Source: Nibribacter ruber (lineage in GTDB: Bacteria > Bacteroidota > Bacteroidia > Cytophagales > Hymenobacteraceae). Taken from it: a stretch of 64,000 nt of DNA. The notes beneath the pieces are model-generated. The model made no database searches, had not been told where the DNA came from, and saw only the letters and a program-made list of their open reading frames with translations. Below, piece by piece: positions 16,534 through 24,768 of the stretch. Numbering within the stretch: the stretch's first letter is position 1; the number at the start of each line of letters is the position of its first letter. The translations under genes were made by a program, and so were the position numbers. The stretch covers positions 3,905,001 to 3,969,000 of the forward strand of contig NZ_CP047897.1 in the NCBI RefSeq assembly GCF_009913235.1, read 5' to 3'.

Positions 16534-17412
16534 ATGGATCAAGGTCAAAGCGTCAACAACCTGGGCAATACCGTAAAAAATACAATTCTCATTGGAATGG
16601 GCATCCTGTCGGCGGCCTTTGGCCTGAAGGGCTTCTTGCTCTCCAGCCACCTGATTGACGGCGGTGTAACGGGTATTTCCATGCTGTTGTCGGCGGCGTT
16701 TGGATTGCCGCTGGCCATTCTTATTCTGCTCATCAACCTGCCGTTCATTGTGCTGGGTTATAAGCAGATGGGCATGCGGTTTACCTTGAAAAGTGCGGCG
16801 GCCATTGCCGGTCTTTCCCTGGCCTTGGTGTTTGTGGAGTTTCCAGACGTAACCCATGACATTCTGCTTACTGCCGTATTTGGCGGTGTATTCATTGGCG
16901 CCGGCATTGGATTGGCCATGCGGGGCGGGGCAGTCCTGGACGGAACGGAGATTGCCGCCCTGGTGGTAAGCAAAAACTATCCGCTCAAGGTGAGTGACTT
17001 CATCCTGCTGCTCAACATACTCATCTTCCTTTCGGCGTTGTTCGTGCTGGGCACCGAGACGGCGCTTTACTCTATCCTGACGTACTTCTCTGCCTCTAAG
17101 ATGATTGACTTCTTTATACAGGGTATTGAGCAGTACACTGGCGTGACCATTGTCTCTGAGCACAGTGAGAAGATACGGCAGGCCGTGACCGAGAACCTGG
17201 GCCGCGGCGTGACCATCTACCAGGGCAAGCGCGGGTTTGGCAAGCGCGGCACCTCCAACGTAGACATTGACATTGTCTTCACGGTAGTGACGCGGTTTGA
17301 GCTGCCAGATTTAAAGAAGGAAGTGAAATTGATTGACCCCAATGCGTTCATGTTCCAGCACAGCATTGATGACACTGAGGGCGGCATGGTTAAACGCAGA
17401 CCGTTGCACTAA
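16534..17412 (+). CDS. YitT family membrane protein (DUF161 plus DUF2179)
   Basis: A 292-residue protein with about five membrane helices (residues 15-175) of the YitT/DUF161 type, containing SSHLIDGGVTGISMLLS near residues 36-52 and GGVFIGAGIGLAMRGGAVLD-like DGTEIAALVVSK near 125-148, then a cytosolic DUF2179 domain (ENLGRGVTIYQGKRGFGKRG near residues 220-239). Function is not established; a transport role is presumed for the family. Its start, MDQGQSVNN at 16534, directly precedes the first helix. Confidence 0.9.
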   Translation: MDQGQSVNNLGNTVKNTILIGMGILSAAFGLKGFLLSSHLIDGGVTGISMLLSAAFGLPLAILILLINLPFIVLGYKQMGMRFTLKSAAAIAGLSLALVFVEFPDVTHDILLTAVFGGVFIGAGIGLAMRGGAVLDGTEIAALVVSKNYPLKVSDFILLLNILIFLSALFVLGTETALYSILTYFSASKMIDFFIQGIEQYTGVTIVSEHSEKIRQAVTENLGRGVTIYQGKRGFGKRGTSNVDIDIVFTVVTRFELPDLKKEVKLIDPNAFMFQHSIDDTEGGMVKRRPLH

Positions 17413-17467
17413 TATTTAATTGGTACATTACTCTTATTAAGTCTGTTTTGATGTTATTTTAGGAATA

Positions 17468-17992
17468 ATGAGAAAGATATTGCTGGGAATTACGATAGGA
17501 ATGGTTGTCGTCTTAGGATTTTTTGGCCTGTCTAAAAACAGAACAGGAGAGGCAGGAAAGGAGCGATTCCCTCTAGAAGATTTCAGTATTCTTCAAGCCA
17601 ATGACCGAAACGGCGGACTTGGGTTCTTAATGGTGAACCAATCCTATAAGAATTATGAATTTAAAAAAGAGTATCCCTGGTATTTGTGGGTAGATATTGA
17701 GGTCCGAGAAAAAAATGCAAACGGACACCCCACCAGTAATGAAGCTACACACTTAAATAATTTGGAGGATGAAATAGATGCTGAATTGAAGAAGGTCTGC
17801 GGTAGGCATTACTTGGGAAGAACCACCTTTGAAGGGACCAGAGAATTACTGTATTATGTAGATGACCCAGAAAAAGCGAATGCTGTCCTGCAAAAACTAG
17901 CGAGTAATCCCAATTCTATCAGGCAATTTCAGTTTAAGATAGAAGAAGACAAAGAATGGAGCAAGGTAGCCTATCTCTTTCAGCAGGATTAA
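17468..17992 (+). CDS. DUF695 domain protein with N-terminal membrane anchor
   Basis: A 174-residue protein. Residues 4-21 form a hydrophobic signal or anchor segment. The rest matches the DUF695 pattern: a tryptophan-rich strand (YPWYLWVDIEV), then GHPTSNEATHLNNLEDEIDA near residues 77-96, a YLGRTTFEGTRELLYYVDD block near 117-135, and a closing KEWSKVAYLF. No activity is known for the family. The gene follows yitT by 55 bases and is convergent with the thioredoxin-like gene, from which a 59-base hairpin separates it. Confidence 0.75.
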   Translation: MRKILLGITIGMVVVLGFFGLSKNRTGEAGKERFPLEDFSILQANDRNGGLGFLMVNQSYKNYEFKKEYPWYLWVDIEVREKNANGHPTSNEATHLNNLEDEIDAELKKVCGRHYLGRTTFEGTRELLYYVDDPEKANAVLQKLASNPNSIRQFQFKIEEDKEWSKVAYLFQQD

Positions 17993-18013
17993 GCATCAGG
18001 TTTGTTGATTAAA

Positions 18014-18053
18014 CCGTTTTTGGCTTGTTTTCCAGGAAACAGCCTAAAAACGG
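18014..18053. repeat. Palindromic intergenic repeat, copy 11
   Basis: CCGTTTTTGGCTTGTTTTCC / AGGAAACAGCCTAAAAACGG, 21 bases after the DUF695 stop and just before a separate strong terminator hairpin. Confidence 0.87.
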
Positions 18054-18069
18054 CAGCATAAATCAGGAT

Positions 18070-18128
18070 AAAATAAGAGAGGCCGAAGAAAAAGCACCAT
18101 ACATGCTTTCTTCGGCCTCTCTTATTTT
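18070..18128. terminator. Bidirectional terminator with 22-bp perfect stem
   Basis: AAAATAAGAGAGGCCGAAGA(AA) pairs perfectly with (TT)TCTTCGGCCTCTCTTATTTT around a 15-base loop. It sits between convergent genes and presents a T-tract on both strands. Confidence 0.9.
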
Positions 18129-18142
18129 GGTAAGCTTTGGGG

Positions 18143-18706
18143 TTACTTTTTCTCGGTGCCTTTGATGATGTTGAGCAACTGCATTTCAATGGTTGGGTAG
18201 GCTACTTCTACAATCCTGCCCAGTTCCTTGCCTTCTTTGTTGTACACGATGAAGGTAGGCACGGCCGTCACGTTGTATTGCTTTTCTTCGCCGGTCCAGG
18301 TGGTTTTGTCTTCGCGCAAGCTTACCATCTGCAGTTTGGTAAGCGGTACGCGGCCCACGTCCAAAACCTTGAACAAGCGCGGCAGGTCGCGCTGGGTGTC
18401 TATGCACCAACTTCCTACAAAAGCCTTGAACGTGACATTCTCCAGCAGCGGCGTCAGTTCTTCCATTATTTTGGCGTTGGGCGTGTACCGCTGGTAAGCC
18501 GGGTGGAACCAGCCGCTGTACGGAGCCTGGTCAAAGGCCACGCGTGTGATGGGGCCAATTAGAATGGTCTCGCCGGTAGCGGTTTTCTCCTCGCGGTTCT
18601 CATTGGGGTTGATGCCCGTGTGCACGGCTTCGCTGGAGCTTTGTTTGGATCCGGCGCAGCCAGCCAGGGCCAGGGCCGTCGCAAAAACAAGAAGATGCTT
18701 TTTCAT
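18143..18706 (-). CDS. Thioredoxin-fold lipoprotein with CxxT active site
   Basis: A 187-residue lipoprotein: the signal MKKHLLVFATALALAGC has the lipobox Cys at 17. The thioredoxin-like domain runs from about residue 80 and carries GSWCIDTQRDLPRLF near residues 97-111, where the second Cys of CxxC is replaced by Thr. The cis-proline strand VTAVPTFIVYNKEGKELGRI follows near residues 147-166. With only one active-site Cys it may act as an isomerase, a thiol carrier or a structural protein rather than a classical reductase. It faces the periplasm. Partner unknown. Confidence 0.85.
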   Translation of the reverse strand: MKKHLLVFATALALAGCAGSKQSSSEAVHTGINPNENREEKTATGETILIGPITRVAFDQAPYSGWFHPAYQRYTPNAKIMEELTPLLENVTFKAFVGSWCIDTQRDLPRLFKVLDVGRVPLTKLQMVSLREDKTTWTGEEKQYNVTAVPTFIVYNKEGKELGRIVEVAYPTIEMQLLNIIKGTEKK

Positions 18707-18748
18707 ACTATTTTCTATTCTAATAACAGCCGCGCTCGCGGTGATGAC

Positions 18749-20128
18749 TTAGATGGCTTCAATAGGTCTTGGCTCGTCCAGGTCCACAAACTCGCCTTCC
18801 CAGCGGGCAATGACGGCGGTGGCCAGGCAGTTACCAATCACGTTCACAGAGGTGCGGGCCATGTCCATTAGTTCATCAATACCTAAAATGATAAAGATTG
18901 GTTCTACCGGCAGGTTGAAAGAAGCGGCCGTGCCCAGCAGAATTACCAGAGAAGCTCTTGGTACCCCGGCCACGCCTTTACTGGTCAGCATGAGGGTAAA
19001 CACCATCAACAACTGCTGCTCCCAGCTTAAGTTAATGCCCGCAGCCTGCGCCACGAAGATAGAAGCCAAGGAAAGGTACAACGTGGTACCGTCCAGGTTG
19101 AAGCTATAGCCCATGGGCATGACAAAGGCCACCACCTTGCGGGGTACGCCAATAGATTCCATGGCTTCCATGGCACGCGGCAGGGCGGCCTCAGAACTGG
19201 TGGTGGCAAAGGCAATGGATACGGGCTCTGCAATGGCCTTGGCAAACATCTTCACCGGAATCCGGAAGAAGAGCGCCACCGGAAGCAACACCAGTAACAA
19301 GAAGGCAATCAAGGCCACATAGAGCGTAGCCAGCAGTTTGAACAGGTTCACCAGAATCCCGAAGCCCATGTGCCCCACGGTGTAGGCAATGGCCGCACCC
19401 ACCGCAATGGGCGCAAAGTACATGATGATGTTGGTGAACTTGAACATGGTCTCAGCCAAGCTCTCTGTTACCTCTAGCAACGGACGGCGTTTGCGCTCAT
19501 TGAGCATGGCCAGGGCAATGCCAAACAGCACGCTGAACACCACAATCTGCAACACCTGACCCTCGGCCACGGACTTGGCAATGTTCTCTGGGAAGATGTG
19601 CAGCACAATGTCTTGCCAGGTTTGCGGCTCTGCGGCTTTAATCTCATTGCTGGTAACGCCTTTCAAGACAATGCCTTCGCCGGCCTTGCTGATGTTGATG
19701 GCCGCCAGACCAATGAAAAGCGCCACGGTTGTGACTACCTCAAAGTAAATCAAGGCCTTGCCACCCATCTTGCCCACCTGTTTCAGGTTGGAGTGGCCGG
19801 CAATACCCACCACCAGGGTAGCGAAGATCAAGGGAGCAATGATGGTTTTCACCATCTTCAAGAAGATTTTGCTCATCACGTTCAGGCCCTGGGCGAAGTC
19901 TGGGAAACTGTACCCAATCTCGGCGCCAATGACCATGCTCACCAGAATCCAGGTGGTCAGTGATTTTTTACGATAGGCAAACAGGATGAGCACCAGGATG
20001 CCAATCCAACGGGCGGCGCCCAGCGCCAGGTCTGGCACGGCAACAATGCCGTAGTTGTGCATGACGGTAAGAACGGCAGAGATGGTGAGCACCAGAAACG
20101 CCACCAACGCAAGAGTAGAGTTTTTCAT
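18749..20128 (-). CDS. Dicarboxylate/amino acid:cation symporter (DAACS family)
   Basis: A 459-residue membrane protein of the GltP/DctA family. Family landmarks are FLKMVKTIIAPLIFATLVVGIA near residues 88-110 (split: FLKMVKTIIAPL), the serine-rich re-entrant loop AFATTSSEAALPRAM, the NLDGTTLY motif (GYSFNLDGTTLYLSLASIF), and the second loop TSKGVAGVPRASLVILL. These form the substrate and sodium sites, so it should take up glutamate, aspartate or C4-dicarboxylates with Na+ or H+. The start is the ATG at 20128 (MKNSTLALV); an upstream GTG is less likely. CAAATATA at 20227-20234 may be its -7 box. Confidence 0.93.
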   Translation of the reverse strand: MKNSTLALVAFLVLTISAVLTVMHNYGIVAVPDLALGAARWIGILVLILFAYRKKSLTTWILVSMVIGAEIGYSFPDFAQGLNVMSKIFLKMVKTIIAPLIFATLVVGIAGHSNLKQVGKMGGKALIYFEVVTTVALFIGLAAINISKAGEGIVLKGVTSNEIKAAEPQTWQDIVLHIFPENIAKSVAEGQVLQIVVFSVLFGIALAMLNERKRRPLLEVTESLAETMFKFTNIIMYFAPIAVGAAIAYTVGHMGFGILVNLFKLLATLYVALIAFLLLVLLPVALFFRIPVKMFAKAIAEPVSIAFATTSSEAALPRAMEAMESIGVPRKVVAFVMPMGYSFNLDGTTLYLSLASIFVAQAAGINLSWEQQLLMVFTLMLTSKGVAGVPRASLVILLGTAASFNLPVEPIFIILGIDELMDMARTSVNVIGNCLATAVIARWEGEFVDLDEPRPIEAI

Positions 20129-20346
20129 AAAGTAGTACGCGGTCACACCCAGAAAGGGGTGTTGGGCAAAGGGTTAGAAGAATGGGAATGAGCGGTTTTT
20201 TGAAGTTCGCCCACCTTTGTGACTGCCAAATATACTTTAAAACTATGGTTTCCTAAAGAGGCAGTCAAACGATAGTTTCCCTCTTTTTTCTGGCTTTTCC
20301 CCCTTTTTTGCCCTAGACTTGAATTCTGACCCAAACCCCTGACAAG

Positions 20347-21342
20347 ATGAACTGGCAAATTGAGCTTCTGGACCTGGCCTTGAAATTCACCTGGAAAATC
20401 TCCAGAAACGCCTCAGACATGAAAACCAACCTGTTGGTGACCGTGGGCGATGAGCGCACACAAGGCAGGGGAGAGGCCGCCCCCAACATACGCTACGGCG
20501 AAACGCCTGAACTTCTGCAACAACAGTTTAATAGTCTGCAAAAAAACGGCCTGGCCAACGTTGAAACCGTGGAGGAACTGCAACACCTTACCCAGCAGGA
20601 GAAAACGCTGCCGGCCCTGCGCTTCGCCCTGGAGTCTGCCCTGGTGCATTACCTTGCTAGAAAAGAAAACAAAACCGTGGCCCAGTACTTGGGCGTGCCG
20701 GCGGTGGCTTCTACCCCCACAGCCTTCACGTTCCCCATCATGGACCCGGGCAAAATTGCCGACTTCGCCAAAGAACACCAACTGCAACGGTTCCAATATC
20801 TGAAGGTGAAGGTAAACCAGGAGTCTGGTCTGGATATGATGGGCGAGGTGTACAAAGCCACCTCGCAGCCCCTGATGGTAGACGCCAACGAGGCCTGGCA
20901 GGACCCAGACGCCCTTATTCGGTTTATGGAAGGCCTCAAAAAGTGGCCCATTCTCATGATTGAGCAACCCATGCCAGCCGGCCTGGACGAGGAATATCTG
21001 TACCTGAAAAAGCATTCACCCTATGATCTCTTCGCAGATGAGTCTGTGACAGACCACGCCGACTGGGATTTGTTAAAGCAGCAGTTTCACGGCGTGAACA
21101 TGAAGCTCATGAAAGCCGGCGGTTACCTAAATGGGCTATCCATCCTGCAGAAGACACGGTCCCTAGGTTTAAAAACCATGATTGGCTGTATGGTGGAAAC
21201 CTCCATGGGCATCTGGTCTGCCATTCAATTGTCCCATGGCGTAGACTTCCTGGACTTGGATGGTATGCTGGTGGTCAAAGACGAGCCCTTCAAGTATGTA
21301 AAAGAACAAGACGGTCTCTTACTGCCCGTAACGCAGCCGTAG
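20347..21342 (+). CDS. Enolase-superfamily dipeptide epimerase (L-Ala-D/L-Glu epimerase type)
   Basis: A 331-residue enolase-superfamily enzyme of the muconate-lactonizing subgroup. The catalytic Lys pair motif KVKVN is near residues 156-160; metal ligands are in DANEAW (near 178-183), EQPMP (near 205-209) and ADES (near 227-230); the second general base lies in MKLMKAGG (near 252-259). The DLDG motif close to the C-terminus matches dipeptide epimerases that recycle murein Ala-Glu. It is read opposite to the symporter gene at 18749. Its stop codon TAG (21340-21342) lies inside the left arm of a 58-base palindrome. Confidence 0.88.
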   Translation: MNWQIELLDLALKFTWKISRNASDMKTNLLVTVGDERTQGRGEAAPNIRYGETPELLQQQFNSLQKNGLANVETVEELQHLTQQEKTLPALRFALESALVHYLARKENKTVAQYLGVPAVASTPTAFTFPIMDPGKIADFAKEHQLQRFQYLKVKVNQESGLDMMGEVYKATSQPLMVDANEAWQDPDALIRFMEGLKKWPILMIEQPMPAGLDEEYLYLKKHSPYDLFADESVTDHADWDLLKQQFHGVNMKLMKAGGYLNGLSILQKTRSLGLKTMIGCMVETSMGIWSAIQLSHGVDFLDLDGMLVVKDEPFKYVKEQDGLLLPVTQP

Positions 21343-21394
21343 CCGCCGTTTTTGGCTTGTTTTCTGGAAAACAAGCCAAAAACGACGGCTACGG
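21337..21394. repeat. Palindromic repeat, copy 12, with extended 28-bp arms
   Basis: The core palindrome (TTTTC-TG-GAAAA centre) is extended by CCGTAGCCG on the left and CGGCTACGG on the right, giving 28-bp arms with one mismatch. It includes the epimerase stop codon. Confidence 0.92.
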
Positions 21395-21441
21395 AATGAT
21401 TTGTGATTAGTGAATAATGATTAATAGTTATTATGAAGTCA

Positions 21442-22017
21442 TTATTTTTTTTCCATCTGCGTGAGTTGCTTCTGGACTTTGGCCAGGTCTGCGTCTACTT
21501 TCTGCAGTTCTTTTGATTTGGTTTTGGACTGAACGGCTTTTTCTAGAAGGGCGTTTTTCTGCTCCAGCAGTTCGCGTTTGCGTTGTAGTAGGTCCAGGCG
21601 GGTTTGCAGGTGCTGGGCCATGTTGAGCTCATTTCTGAGGGCAGCCGTGTCTCCCGTAACCACCGTGCTCTCATTTATAATCACGGGCGTTTTGGCAAAC
21701 ACGCCGTTCACGTCCACGCGGTCGCCTTCCAGCATTTTTATTTCGTCTCCTCTTCTGGTCACCACTACGCCGTCTGGGGTAACGGTGGTGCCGTTGGGCA
21801 TTCTTCTGGTTTCTTGGATGGGCGTAATGACATCATTGTTGATTTCCACCACCACGCCGTTGCGCATCATGAGTCCCTGTTTGAAAGGAGTCACGCTGGG
21901 AGTGACGGTTTTTCCGCTTTTAGAAGTAGAGATAGAAGCACTCTGGGCCAGGCTCTGGTGGCTAGCACCAAAGATAAACAAGAGGAGTAAGGCCGGTAGT
22001 AAGAGGATGCGTGTCAT
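21442..22017 (-). CDS. Exported DUF6799-like protein with C-terminal coiled coil
   Basis: A 191-residue exported protein. A signal peptide (residues 1-24, ending LAQ) is followed by two or more short repeats of the type GLMMRNGVVVEINND, PNGTTVTPDGVVVTRRGDEI and LEGDRVDVNG, the pattern of the DUF6799 domain often seen in Hymenobacter-type bacteria. The last 75 residues (QHLQTRLDLLQRKRELLEQK and on) are a lysine-rich coiled coil. Function unknown; a periplasmic or surface role is inferred. Confidence 0.72.
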   Translation of the reverse strand: MTRILLLPALLLLFIFGASHQSLAQSASISTSKSGKTVTPSVTPFKQGLMMRNGVVVEINNDVITPIQETRRMPNGTTVTPDGVVVTRRGDEIKMLEGDRVDVNGVFAKTPVIINESTVVTGDTAALRNELNMAQHLQTRLDLLQRKRELLEQKNALLEKAVQSKTKSKELQKVDADLAKVQKQLTQMEKK

Positions 22018-22033
22018 GTGCGTTGGTTGAAAA

Positions 22034-22074
22034 TGGTTTTTAGGCTATTTTTTGGGAATAAGGGCAAAAACAGG
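22034..22074. repeat. Palindromic intergenic repeat, copy 13 (diverged)
   Basis: GGTTTTTAGGCTATTTTTTG / GGGCAAAAACAGG, ending 3 bases before the DedA stop codon. Confidence 0.65.
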
Positions 22075-22076
22075 AA

Positions 22077-22730
22077 TTACAGTTCTGTCTTGGCCGTGGC
22101 GTTCCGTTCTTTAAAGTACTGAATAATACCCGGCAAGATAGACAAAGCTATGATGATTGGTATAGCATAATGCAAATACTCTTTCAATTGAGGGAACTGC
22201 CGGCCCAGGTAATAGCTGCTCACCACCAGAGAGCAGACCCACAGCGCCGTGCCCAGGGCGCTCACCACCAGAAACCGAGAGAGCTCCATGCCGGTGGCGC
22301 CGGCCAGCAGCGGATTGAACGTGCGCACCACCGGCACAAACTTGCCCAGAATCACGGCAGACTTTCCTTTCTCCTGGTAAAATTTCTGTGCCTTGTCCAG
22401 GTGCCGGCGCTTAAAATACCAGGTGTCTTCTTTCTTGTAGAGCTTTTTGCCCATTTTCCGGCCAATGCTGAAGCCCAGCAGGTCTCCGGCAATGCCGGCG
22501 GCCGTCATACTGATTAACAAGACGCCCAAGGGAACCGTGAGCACGTCTGCCCCGGCTAGCAGTCCCGTGGCCAGCAGCAGAGAGTCGCCGCCGGGTATGA
22601 CCAGGCCAATGAGCAGTCCCGTCTCTACAAACATCACCGAAAGGATAAGTGCCATGCCACCGTACTTGATCATGTTCTCAGGGCTGGAGAACATCTCAGG
22701 AAAAGTTACCAGAAGAAATAAAAGCGTCAT
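22077..22730 (-). CDS. DedA family membrane protein (VTT domain)
   Basis: A 217-residue DedA protein. The characteristic FVETGLLIGLVIPGGDSLLL stretch near residues 35-54 and the GKFVPVVRTFNPLLAGATGM re-entrant loop near 137-156 (conserved Arg) match DedA/VTT proteins, which include undecaprenyl-phosphate and phospholipid translocases. About six hydrophobic segments are present. It may recycle lipid carriers, which fits the PAP2 phosphatases elsewhere in the window, though there is no linkage. Divergent from the MarR gene. Confidence 0.92.
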   Translation of the reverse strand: MTLLFLLVTFPEMFSSPENMIKYGGMALILSVMFVETGLLIGLVIPGGDSLLLATGLLAGADVLTVPLGVLLISMTAAGIAGDLLGFSIGRKMGKKLYKKEDTWYFKRRHLDKAQKFYQEKGKSAVILGKFVPVVRTFNPLLAGATGMELSRFLVVSALGTALWVCSLVVSSYYLGRQFPQLKEYLHYAIPIIIALSILPGIIQYFKERNATAKTEL

Positions 22731-22879
22731 GGTGCGGGTGGTTAACGGTGTCTGTGGCTCATACGCAGAGCGGTCCGGTCATGTTAGGCGGGGCCATCAT
22801 CTGGTATTTTTCCTTCAGCTCAGAAAATGTTGCCATTAACTCACAGAATACTTTGCCTTTATGCTATTTTTGCCATGAC

Positions 22880-23329
22880 ATGAAGATTGAAGACGAAATA
22901 AAACAAAGCACGTTCAAGGATGCTTTCCAAAAGGCCTACATCAATATTGTGTATACGGCCAACAGCCTGCAGCTGACCCAGTCCACCATCCTGAAGGGGT
23001 ACGGCATCACGTTGCCCCAATACAACATTCTGCGCATACTGCGGGGACAATACCCCAAGCCTGCCACCGTTAACCTTTTAATTGAGCGCATGCTGGACAA
23101 GACTTCTAACGCGTCCCGCATTGTAGACAAGCTAGAGGCTAAGCAATTGGTTACCCGCACACAGTGCCCCACAGACCGCCGTACGGTAGACATTCTCATC
23201 ACAGAGAAAGGATTGCAGATTCTGCAGGAACTGGACCAGGCCCAGCAAGGGAACCAACACGGCATCCAGAACCTTACCCAGCAAGAAGCAGAATTGCTGA
23301 GCAACCTGCTGGACAAGATCAGAGACTAA
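22880..23329 (+). CDS. MarR family transcriptional regulator
   Basis: A 149-residue winged-helix regulator. The recognition region reads PKPATVNLLIERMLDKTSNASR near residues 58-79, then VDKLEAKQLVTRTQCPTDRR and RTVDILITEKG, the MarR wing. The frame extends upstream to 22748, but the ATG at 22880 (MKIEDEIKQ) is the usual family start. It is followed after 37 bases by a YceI-family gene on the same strand, a pairing common in Bacteroidota, so it probably regulates its own transcript and the YceI gene. Confidence 0.9.
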   Translation: MKIEDEIKQSTFKDAFQKAYINIVYTANSLQLTQSTILKGYGITLPQYNILRILRGQYPKPATVNLLIERMLDKTSNASRIVDKLEAKQLVTRTQCPTDRRTVDILITEKGLQILQELDQAQQGNQHGIQNLTQQEAELLSNLLDKIRD

Positions 23330-23366
23330 CCATTTACTCCACTTAATAAACCCTAATTTTAAGCCC

Positions 23367-24074
23367 ATGAAAAGAATTGTACTTTCTGCGCTACTGGCCG
23401 CCGCAGTGGGAGCCTCTGCCTTTACCACCTTCAATCCTGTAACTTCTGAAACTGCGGTGCCGGCAAAACTGGCTGCCGGAGTGCAAACGTTCAAGGTAGA
23501 GACCACAGAGAGCACGCTGGGCTGGATTGGCCGTAAAGTGACTGGTGAGCACAACGGCAACCTGAAACTGCAGAGCGGCTCCATGCTATTTGACAAAAGC
23601 GCCCTGCGCGGCGGTTCCTTTGCCATTGACATGACCTCCATCACCTGCAATGACCTGCAAGGCAACTCCAACAAAAACCTGGTGAATCACTTGCGCTCAG
23701 ATGACTTCTTTTCTGTGGAGAAAAACCCTACGGCCAACTTCATCATCACCAACCTGGTGCCCAAGGGCAACGCCAAAGTAGGATCTACCAACTACATTGT
23801 GACGGGAAATCTTACCATTAAAGGCATTACCAATGAAATCACATTCCCGGCGGCTGTTTGGGTGAAAAAGGGCGTAGCCACGGCCACTGGCACCTTAAAG
23901 TTTGACCGTACCAAATGGGACATCAAGTTCCGGTCTGGCAACTTCTTCGAGAACCTGGGCGACAAAGCCATTCAAGATGACATTGAACTTAAACTGAACG
24001 TGGTAGCGAAAGCAGAAGAGGTGACCAAAGCTAAAAAGGAGAAAACAGACAAAGCCAAGGTAGCCAAAAGCTAA
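23367..24074 (+). CDS. YceI family exported lipid-binding-like protein
   Basis: A 235-residue exported protein. The signal peptide (residues 1-19) is followed by a YceI lipocalin-like barrel: STLGWIGRKVTGEHNGNLKL near residues 53-72, HLRSDDFFSVEKNPTANFII near 108-127 and GNLTIKGITNEITFPA near 147-162 are hallmark segments. YceI proteins bind isoprenoid-type lipids in the periplasm. The C-terminal 15 residues are a lysine-rich tail (KKEKTDKAKVAKS) not usual for the family. Probably cotranscribed with the upstream marR-type gene. Confidence 0.92.
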   Translation: MKRIVLSALLAAAVGASAFTTFNPVTSETAVPAKLAAGVQTFKVETTESTLGWIGRKVTGEHNGNLKLQSGSMLFDKSALRGGSFAIDMTSITCNDLQGNSNKNLVNHLRSDDFFSVEKNPTANFIITNLVPKGNAKVGSTNYIVTGNLTIKGITNEITFPAAVWVKKGVATATGTLKFDRTKWDIKFRSGNFFENLGDKAIQDDIELKLNVVAKAEEVTKAKKEKTDKAKVAKS

Positions 24075-24080
24075 ACTAGG

Positions 24081-24153
24081 TTACCCGTCTAGGCATAAAA
24101 AAAGCCGCTCTTCTCATTAAGAAGAACGGCTTTTTTTATGCCTAGACGGGTAA
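24081..24153. terminator. Long bidirectional terminator (73 bp, arms over 30 bp)
   Basis: TTACCCGTCTAGGCATAAAA...TTTTATGCCTAGACGGGTAA with inner AAAGCCG/CGGCTTT and TCTTCT-CATT-AAGAAGA. Nearly perfect palindrome between convergent genes, with T-tracts on both strands. Confidence 0.9.
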
Positions 24154-24225
24154 AAACGAAAAACCCGGAAGCTCGGTGTCTTGTGGCCAGGCTTTCGGGT
24201 TTTCAGGAAAATAGGAGAAAGGGTA

Positions 24226-24462
24226 CTAGAAAATCTCTTTAATGCGAGGTCTGTTGTAATCAGGCTCCCAGTCATCAATGGGCAGGCGAATGCCTGGGGG
24301 GAGGTCAAGGTCGGGCAAGCCGTCATTGAGAGGTTCGCCGCCGTCGTCGTCGCTGTCATCCTGGGGGGGCACCCGGTATTTTTTGCGCGGTACCAAAGCA
24401 AAAAACGCCAGCATGGCCAACACCACCAAGGAGTATACAATACTGATCATAAGAATCAACAT
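24226..24462 (-). CDS. Small membrane protein with acidic, proline-rich tail
   Basis: A 78-residue protein: one membrane helix (residues 1-24), a basic stop-transfer (PRKKYR), then an acidic stretch (QDDSDDDGGEP) and a proline-rich segment PDLDLPPGIRLPIDDWEPD. It starts at an ATG at 24462 and is convergent with the YceI gene. I do not recognise a named family; the acidic/PDLDLPPG arrangement resembles small conserved proteins of Hymenobacter-type bacteria. Function unknown. Reading-frame support comes from the clean topology. Confidence 0.6.
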   Translation of the reverse strand: MLILMISIVYSLVVLAMLAFFALVPRKKYRVPPQDDSDDDGGEPLNDGLPDLDLPPGIRLPIDDWEPDYNRPRIKEIF

Positions 24463-24579
24463 TAGGTGTCATACATACCACTCACAGTCAGGGGGGTGGG
24501 TCCTCTTGTTCAACGTATAGCGGGCTCTCTATGTTAGGCCCAGAACCAAAAAAATAGCCAGGGTGAAACAGGTTCTTGG

Positions 24580-24610
24580 TTTGTTTTTAAATAAGTAGCT
24601 GCTAGCTTTG
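24580..24610 (+). promoter_or_regulatory. Promoter of the riboswitch-TonB receptor transcript
   Basis: TTTG (24580-24583), 19 bases, TAGCTTTG (24603-24610): a textbook Bacteroidota promoter. Transcription would begin near 24617, just before the riboswitch. Confidence 0.75.
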
Positions 24611-24617
24611 TCCCAAG

Positions 24618-24695
24618 TTTTAGGGGTGCCTTAACAAAACGGGCTGAGATCATACCCATTGAACCTGATACGGTTAGTACCGGCGAAGGGAAAAA
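24618..24695 (+). promoter_or_regulatory. TPP (THI-box) riboswitch
   Basis: GGGGTGCC (24623-24630), the conserved GGCTGAGATCATACCC (24642-24657) with the pyrimidine-sensing CTGAGA loop, TTGAACCTGATACGGTTAGT (24659-24678) and ACCGGCGAAGGGAA (24679-24692) are the diagnostic blocks of the thiamine pyrophosphate aptamer. The aptamer precedes the TonB-receptor ATG by about 75 bases. Thiamine pyrophosphate binding should reduce expression of the receptor, by attenuation or by hiding the start site; which one was not resolved. Confidence 0.95.
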
Positions 24696-24768
24696 CAAGG
24701 GAAACAAAACAATTTGGGAGCACCAACCCCTGGTGTGGCCTGCATGTTTTACCATTACCATCTTTCAC

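Noticed and set aside
17520-17555. TTTTTTGGCCTGTCTAAAAACAG near the DUF695 start as another palindromic repeat
   Set aside because: Only the left 12 bases match; the arm pairing is lost and the stretch encodes a normal signal-anchor. Probably chance.
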